A DNA stretch of 64,000 bases from Neobacillus novalis NBRC 102450 (lineage in GTDB: Bacteria > Bacillota > Bacilli > Bacillales > Cytobacillaceae), in contig NZ_BCVP01000007.1 in NCBI RefSeq assembly GCF_001591805.1, forward strand, positions 186,001 to 250,000, in the 5' to 3' direction. Shown here piece after piece: positions 59,770 to 64,000 of the stretch; the first letter of the stretch is position 1; the number at the start of each line of letters is the position of its first letter. A model generated the notes under the pieces. The model was given only the letters and a program-made list of their open reading frames with translations, was not told the DNA's origin and made no database searches. The translations under genes were made by a program, and so were the position numbers.

Positions 59770-60786
59770 ATGAAAAAATCAGTAAAGTTCAGTTTTTCCT
59801 TCCTTCTAATTGCTATTCTGATGTTTTCCTTAGCTGCTTGCAACAGTAATGACGATACGAAAATAAAGAAATTACAAAAAGTTCGGATTGCTGAAGTAAC
59901 GCGCTCTATTTTTTATGCCCCGCAATATGTTGCTCTGGCAAAAGGATTTTTTAAAGAGGAAGGTTTAGATGTTACACTAACGACGACTCCTGGCGGCGAC
60001 AAAACAATGACGGCGCTGATCTCAGGGGGAGCCGATGTTGCCCTGGTCGGTTCTGAAACATCGATTTATGTATATGCGCAAGACTCTAATGATCCGGTCA
60101 TCAATTTTGCCCAATTAACGCAAACAGACGGCACATTCCTTGTTTCCCGTGAAAAAATAGATAATTTTTCATGGGATTTGTTAAAAGGAACGACCTTCCT
60201 CGGTCAGCGTAAAGGCGGTATGCCGCAGATGGTCGGTGAATTTGTTTTAAAGAAGCATGGAATTGATCCACACAAGGATTTGAACCTAATCCAAAATATC
60301 GACTTCGCGAACATTGCAAACGCCTTTGCCTCCGGTTCAGGGGAATTCGTGCAATTATTTGAGCCAACGGCGAGCATTTTTGAAAAAGAAGGAAAAGGGC
60401 ATATTGTCGCTTCTTTTGGAAAGGAATCAGGCCATGTTCCATATACAACCTTTATGGCAAAAGAAAGCTATATGAAAGCAAATAAGGATACGATTGAAAA
60501 ATTCACAAGAGCTGTTTACAAGGCACAGCAATGGGTGGAGTCGCACAGTGCTGAAGAAATCGCCAAAGCAGTTGAACCGTATTTTCCGGATACAGACCCC
60601 CAAATCATGAGAACTGTTGTTGAGCGCTATAAGAGTCAAGGCTCATTCGCAACCGACCCCATTCTAGATGAAGAAGAATGGAATAACTTGCAAAATATCA
60701 TGAAAGAAGCGGGCGAACTTCCAAAAGAAGTCGATCATAAAACGCTTGTTAATACCGAGATTGCCGAAAAAGTCATGAAAAAATAA
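59770..60786 (+). CDS. ytlA: ABC transporter substrate-binding lipoprotein (YtlA; SsuA/NMT1-like)
   Basis: A 338-residue exported binding protein. The lipobox is SLAACNS (Cys24). RIAEVTRSIFYAPQYVALAKGFFKEEGLDV and TPGGDKTMTALISGGADVALVG are the SsuA/THI5/NMT1 fold signatures for small anionic or pyrimidine ligands. The ligand is not known. It starts the ytlA-ytlC-ytlD importer operon; AAGGAGG precedes the ATG. It is divergent from ytmA. Confidence 0.9.
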   Translation: MKKSVKFSFSFLLIAILMFSLAACNSNDDTKIKKLQKVRIAEVTRSIFYAPQYVALAKGFFKEEGLDVTLTTTPGGDKTMTALISGGADVALVGSETSIYVYAQDSNDPVINFAQLTQTDGTFLVSREKIDNFSWDLLKGTTFLGQRKGGMPQMVGEFVLKKHGIDPHKDLNLIQNIDFANIANAFASGSGEFVQLFEPTASIFEKEGKGHIVASFGKESGHVPYTTFMAKESYMKANKDTIEKFTRAVYKAQQWVESHSAEEIAKAVEPYFPDTDPQIMRTVVERYKSQGSFATDPILDEEEWNNLQNIMKEAGELPKEVDHKTLVNTEIAEKVMKK

Positions 60787-60809
60787 CTTGAAAGGGAGGC
60801 CGTCTTTTT

Positions 60810-61586
60810 ATGAGTTTCTTAACCGTTCAAAAAATTCACCATACTTATTTCACCAAAGACACTTCTGCCACGGCCCTCTCCGATATTTCACTTGCGGTTG
60901 AGGAAGGGGAATTTGTCTCCATTCTCGGCCCAAGCGGCTGTGGAAAGACGACCCTGCTCTCCATCATTTCAAGCCTGCTGCCACCAACCCAAGGAACGGT
61001 TCTGTTAGAAAATAAACCGATTTCAACCGCCAAAAATGACATAGGCTATATGCTCCAGCAGGATTATTTGTTACCCTGGAAAACGATTGAAGAAAATATT
61101 TTGTTAGGTCTTAAATTATCAAAGCAGTTAAATGAAAAGACAAAATTAGCAGCACTCAGCTTATTAAAGCAAATTGGCTTGACCGGAGTCGAGAAACAGC
61201 TGCCAAAGCAATTATCAGGCGGGATGAGGCAGAGGGTCGCACTTGTTAGAACGCTCGCTACAGAACCTAAACTGTTGATGCTTGATGAGCCCTTTTCAGC
61301 TCTCGATTACCAAACAAAACTAAAGCTCGAAGATTTAGTTTCACAGACCTTAGATGAGTTTGGCAAAACAGCCATTCTAGTTACGCATGATATTGGCGAA
61401 GCCATTGCCATGAGCGACAGGGTCTTTTTATTCTCGCCGCGACCGGGAAGGCTCCATAAAACATTTCATATTCCCGAGGAGTTGCGGAAGGTACCCCCTT
61501 TTGAAGCAAGAAATCATGAACTATATTCGAGCATCTTTCAAACGATATGGAAGGAGTTGGAGTCTCTTGATCAGAGAAACGAATAA
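60810..61586 (+). CDS. ytlC: ABC transporter ATP-binding protein (YtlC)
   Basis: A 258-residue ATPase of the nitrate/sulfonate/taurine group. Walker [12 protein letters not shown] (about 40-50), Q-loop [10 protein letters not shown], signature [15 protein letters not shown], Walker [13 protein letters not shown] and H-loop LVTHDIGEA are all present. AAAGGGAGG lies before the ATG. Its 3' end overlaps the start of the permease gene. Confidence 0.94.
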   Translation: MSFLTVQKIHHTYFTKDTSATALSDISLAVEEGEFVSILGPSGCGKTTLLSIISSLLPPTQGTVLLENKPISTAKNDIGYMLQQDYLLPWKTIEENILLGLKLSKQLNEKTKLAALSLLKQIGLTGVEKQLPKQLSGGMRQRVALVRTLATEPKLLMLDEPFSALDYQTKLKLEDLVSQTLDEFGKTAILVTHDIGEAIAMSDRVFLFSPRPGRLHKTFHIPEELRKVPPFEARNHELYSSIFQTIWKELESLDQRNE

Positions 61587-62373
61587 GGTAGACCTCCTTC
61601 ATAAAAACTACCTTCAATCATTAAAAGTAGAAAAAAGATGGGTTCGGTTTTATCAAGGAATCATTTTCCTGCTCTTTTTTTCCAGCTGGGAGATTTCAAG
61701 TCAGAATCGCTGGATTGATCCGCTCATATTCAGTTCCCCGTCGAAAATATGGAACCTATTAATCGCTAAAATGCAGGATGGGTCGCTGGTAACCAATTTA
61801 GGCGTAACCTTAACAGAAACCGTATTTGGCTTTATTTTGGGTACCCTACTTGGAACGATATTGGCCGCTATCCTCTGGTGGTCGCCGATGATTTCAAAAA
61901 TACTCGACCCCTATCTAGTCATCTTAAATGCGATGCCTAAAGTGGCATTAGGTCCGATATTGATTGTCGCGATGGGTCCTGGGTATCCCTCGATTATTGC
62001 AATGGGTGCGATTATTTCGATTATCATAACGACCATTGTGGTTTATACCTCCTTTAAGGAAGTTGACCCCAATTATGTAAAGGTGCTGCAAACGTTTGGA
62101 GCGACAAGGTTTCAATGCTTTAAAGAAGCGATTATGCCGGCGAGCTTTCCAACCATCATTTCAACCTTGAAGGTCAATGTCGGCCTATCATGGGTCGGTG
62201 TCATCGTTGGTGAATTCCTTGTATCGTCTAAAGGACTGGGATACATGATTATTTACGGCTTTCAGGTCTTTAATTTCACGCTCGTTTTCCTATCGCTTTT
62301 AGTTATCGCCGTTTTCGCCACGATAATGTACCAGCTCGTGGAACTTCTTGAAAAAAAACTAATCAAGGAATAG
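61567..62373 (+). CDS. ytlD: ABC transporter permease (YtlD; SsuC/TauC-like)
   Basis: A 268-residue permease with about six membrane helices and the BPD-type loop [27 protein letters not shown]. The start is set at TTG 61567 ([15 protein letters not shown]), with AAGGAG about 10 nt upstream, overlapping ytlC by 20 nt. The open frame extends back to 61501 deep inside ytlC with no site, so the short form is preferred with moderate certainty. Forms the importer with YtlA and YtlC. Confidence 0.88.
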   Translation: MIRETNKVDLLHKNYLQSLKVEKRWVRFYQGIIFLLFFSSWEISSQNRWIDPLIFSSPSKIWNLLIAKMQDGSLVTNLGVTLTETVFGFILGTLLGTILAAILWWSPMISKILDPYLVILNAMPKVALGPILIVAMGPGYPSIIAMGAIISIIITTIVVYTSFKEVDPNYVKVLQTFGATRFQCFKEAIMPASFPTIISTLKVNVGLSWVGVIVGEFLVSSKGLGYMIIYGFQVFNFTLVFLSLLVIAVFATIMYQLVELLEKKLIKE

Positions 62374-62411
62374 CAGTTTGGCGCGAGCTCCCTGCTATTC
62401 TTTTTCCTTTT
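62368..62411. terminator. bidirectional terminator between ytlD and ytkD
   Basis: GAATAGCAG / CTGCTATTC stem, then TTTTTCCTTTT on the plus strand. The stem includes the ytlD stop. Confidence 0.8.
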
Positions 62412-62874
62412 GCAGTGTTTGAATGTGAGTAATACATTCCTCAACGACTCGGTCCTTCATAATGAAGCTGTATTCTTCCCCAAATCGCAATTGTAGAATA
62501 TCGCCGTTGACGGTAACCGGGCCATTTGTTTCGTGATAACTACTTGTTTCATCTATCCTTTTTACCTTTCCCCAAAAAACAGACTTAACAAAGGGGCCCA
62601 CCACGTCTTGAACTCTGTACTGCGCCAATAAGTTTAAATCAGCAAGAATAGCTCCGGTCTCTTCATAGGCCTCACGTCTTGCAGCCTCCTCAAGGGTTTC
62701 GCCAGGTTCCCTTTTGCCGCCAGGAAACTCTAGCCCTCTTTGTTTATGATTGGTTAAAAGCCATCCTTCTCCAAATTGGCAAATAACCAAAACATGTTTT
62801 GCTTCCTCTTCGAAGGCCCCTTGTGAAAATGACAGTTCCACCTTGTTTCCGTTATCATCTAAAAACCGTATCAT
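62395..62874 (-). CDS. ytkD: NUDIX hydrolase (YtkD, 8-oxo-dGTPase/RNA pyrophosphohydrolase-like)
   Basis: A 159-residue pyrophosphohydrolase. The Nudix box GGKREPGETLEEAARREAYEETGA is complete, with all catalytic glutamates. LLTNHKQRGLEFPGG before it is typical of YtkD. In B. subtilis YtkD hydrolyses 8-oxo-dGTP and oxidised nucleotides and is an antimutator. Its convergent partner is ytlD, the same arrangement I recall for B. subtilis. Confidence 0.9.
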   Translation of the reverse strand: MIRFLDDNGNKVELSFSQGAFEEEAKHVLVICQFGEGWLLTNHKQRGLEFPGGKREPGETLEEAARREAYEETGAILADLNLLAQYRVQDVVGPFVKSVFWGKVKRIDETSSYHETNGPVTVNGDILQLRFGEEYSFIMKDRVVEECITHIQTLQKEKE

Positions 62875-62960
62875 TTCAATTCCTGCCTCATATTATTAAT
62901 TCTTTTATTATAACGGAAAAAAGGAAAATCCTTAAATAATTTGGATTTTCCTTCTAGCCG

Positions 62961-63284
62961 TTAATCTCCATTCGGCAAAATATTCATATTTTCAATATGG
63001 CTTTTGGCTTCATCATCACCCAGCTTATGTAGCATGCCATATACTTGCTGTATTGTACTGTCGTACGCATCGTTTGAGCGGTCATGGTGATATTCAAGAT
63101 AGGGTATATGGGCTCTGAAAAAGTTTTTCCACTCGGTCGAATAATTTTGATTAAACAACTCACGTAACTCGGTAATTTCTTCATCAGTTGCTTGTATTTT
63201 ATAGCTCCATGTTGAACCTGTGGCACTTTGGGAGATTCCCCCAGTACCAACATCAATATAATAGGTCTTCTTCTGCTCTTCCAT
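62961..63284 (-). CDS. hypothetical protein, 107 residues
   Basis: I do not assign a family. The product is acidic and mixed helical, starting MEEQKKTYYIDVGTGGISQS and containing ATDEEITELRELFNQNY and HIPYLEYHHDRSNDAYDSTIQQVYGML. It has no signal peptide or membrane helix. AAGGGGATGAC precedes the ATG. I have the impression of homologues across Bacillus, so it is probably a conserved lineage gene. Monocistronic, after ytkD on the same strand with an 86-nt gap. Confidence 0.75.
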   Translation of the reverse strand: MEEQKKTYYIDVGTGGISQSATGSTWSYKIQATDEEITELRELFNQNYSTEWKNFFRAHIPYLEYHHDRSNDAYDSTIQQVYGMLHKLGDDEAKSHIENMNILPNGD

Positions 63285-63497
63285 TATGTCATCCCCTTTT
63301 CTTTTTATTAATCCACAAACAGATAAAATTTATTCTTTTTCAAAATTCGACTCATTTTTTAGAAATGAATACGTTATAATAAACATACAATCGAGAAAAC
63401 AGATTTTTCAGTTAATTCAAGATGTGAAATGGAGGGATTATTTAAGCTTTTTAAGGGAATGGAATAAGTATGAGTAAAAATTTAGGAGGTGATACAA

Positions 63498-63755
63498 ATG
63501 AAATTAGTCGATGAATTATATGAAATGTACCGGAACAAGCTAACCGGCGATGAAGAGGATATTGATATGCTTGCCTTTGCCTTTTTAGAAGAGATGTCGC
63601 AAGAAGACCTGCTTGCATTAATCCAGGAAATGGATAAACAAGAACTTTATGACCTAATGGGTTTATACCTTATTGAAAGCTTAAAGGGGAAATTCGCTAA
63701 AGAGGAGTACGGCCAACAACGCACGAATACCTACTATCCTAGAAATATTCATTGA
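63498..63755 (+). CDS. DUF6154-type small protein
   Basis: An 85-residue, very acidic helical protein starting MKLVDELYEMYRNKLTGDEED, with DLLALIQEMDKQELYDLMGLYLIESLKGKF in the middle and ending YYPRNIH. It agrees with my memory of the DUF6154 family of Bacillus; function unknown. AGGAGG lies 8 nt before the ATG at 63498. An in-frame GTG at 63489 is inside that site and is rejected. Strong terminator follows. Confidence 0.75.
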   Translation: MKLVDELYEMYRNKLTGDEEDIDMLAFAFLEEMSQEDLLALIQEMDKQELYDLMGLYLIESLKGKFAKEEYGQQRTNTYYPRNIH

Positions 63756-63773
63756 TTTTACATACCAAAATAA

Positions 63774-63801
63774 GAGGAAGCTGAAAACAGCTTCCTTTTT
63801 T
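63774..63801 (+). terminator. terminator of the DUF6154 gene
   Basis: GGAAGCTG / CAGCTTCC stem with a 4-nt loop and a TTTTTT tail. Confidence 0.92.
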
Positions 63802-63867
63802 ATGCCTTTTGTACTTAATATATGAGTTTTTCATGTTACAATGTAGTGGTAAAGGGGGCACTAGAAA

Positions 63868-64000
63868 ATGTTGAATACGATATTAGTAATTAGTATTATT
63901 ATTGTCATTGTCGTTTTGCTTCTCGCGGTTATTACCACTTCAAAAGCCTATACGTATAAACATACTGTTGATCCATTAGAAAATAACCCATATGTCGACC
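63868..64000 (+). CDS. ytzI: YtzI-like single-pass membrane peptide, cut by window edge
   Basis: Partial. From the ATG at 63868, preceded by AAAGGGGG, the frame reads MLNTILVISIIIVIVVLLLA, a membrane helix, then TTSKAYTYKHTVDPLENNPY to the window end without a stop. The short helix followed by TSKAYxYxHxxD matches my recollection of YtzI, a roughly 50-residue protein. Too short for confident naming. Confidence 0.6.
   Translation, partial: MLNTILVISIIIVIVVLLLAVITTSKAYTYKHTVDPLENNPYVD

Noticed and set aside
1..64000. tRNA, rRNA, IS elements, prophage and plasmid genes
   Set aside because: No cloverleaf, rRNA core sequence, transposase, integrase or phage structural gene was found on reading both strands.

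Overview
The window is a piece of a low-GC Gram-positive chromosome, most likely a spore-forming member of the Bacillaceae (Bacillus or Neobacillus-like). The grounds are strong AGGAGG ribosome binding sites, TTG/GTG starts, a T-box leader on leuS, a SAM-I riboswitch on metK, a PerR-type box before a Dps gene, a Cse60-type sporulation protein, and a gene order close to what I remember of the Bacillus subtilis amyX-pepV-leuS-ytqAB-asnB-metK-pckA-ytlCD-ytkD region. There are no rRNA or tRNA genes, no insertion sequences, no phage genes and no CRISPR array. The taxonomic call comes from gene content only.

Layout. 1-4.8 kb: minus-strand block with the 5' part of a type I pullulanase, a diacylglycerol-kinase-like lipid kinase, an RNA 2',3'-cyclic phosphodiesterase, D-amino acid aminotransferase and dipeptidase PepV. 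5.2-13.2 kb: a mixed accessory stretch with a small DeoR-type regulator, an amino acid permease, an AHSA1/ArsR pair with a visible operator, a DUF2935 protein, an AAA ATPase, SpeD, a Uma2-type protein, a Dps with tandem PerR boxes, and a lipoprotein fusing a YjgB-like domain to a NodB deacetylase. 13.6-22.3 kb: housekeeping genes (pseudouridine synthase, MurJ/YtgP flippase, HI0933-type flavoprotein, Cse60, rhodanese, LeuS with T-box, MFS transporter), separated by three intergenic repeat arrays. 22.7-25.6 kb: an ammonifying nitrite reductase operon (membrane-anchored unknown protein, NrfH, NrfA) preceded by two exact FNR-type boxes. 25.9-36.4 kb: conserved backbone (ytzC, ytqA, ytqB, ytpB, ytpA, ytoA, asnB, metK, pckA).

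36.4-58.4 kb is a pectin/uronate catabolic island, almost all on the minus strand, set between pckA and ytmB. It holds a secreted multidomain GH28 exopolygalacturonase, a YesMN-type two-component system, a sugar ABC importer, a GH105/GH88 unsaturated glucuronyl/galacturonyl hydrolase, UxaC-ExuR-UxaB-UxaA (galacturonate to 2-keto-3-deoxygluconate, KDG), and an Eda-KduI-KduD-isomerase operon facing an IclR regulator. Extracellular oligogalacturonides would be cut, imported, hydrolysed, and sent by the Uxa branch (saturated units) or the KduI/KduD branch (unsaturated units) to KDG. The KDG kinase that must link KDG to Eda is absent from the window. CcpA-type cre sites are visible before eda, before the ABC operon and, less exactly, before uxaC.

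58.6-64 kb returns to the backbone: ytmB, ytmA, the ytlA-ytlC-ytlD importer, ytkD, an unknown 107-aa protein, a DUF6154-type protein and the start of a YtzI-like membrane peptide.

The signals least explained by known genes are two unrelated intergenic tandem arrays that both have an exact 21-bp period (17806-17910 and 22440-22586), a third palindromic array (13240-13425), and a dispersed GGTGTCAGGCACC element that terminates dat in one place and encodes the C-terminus of a transporter in another.
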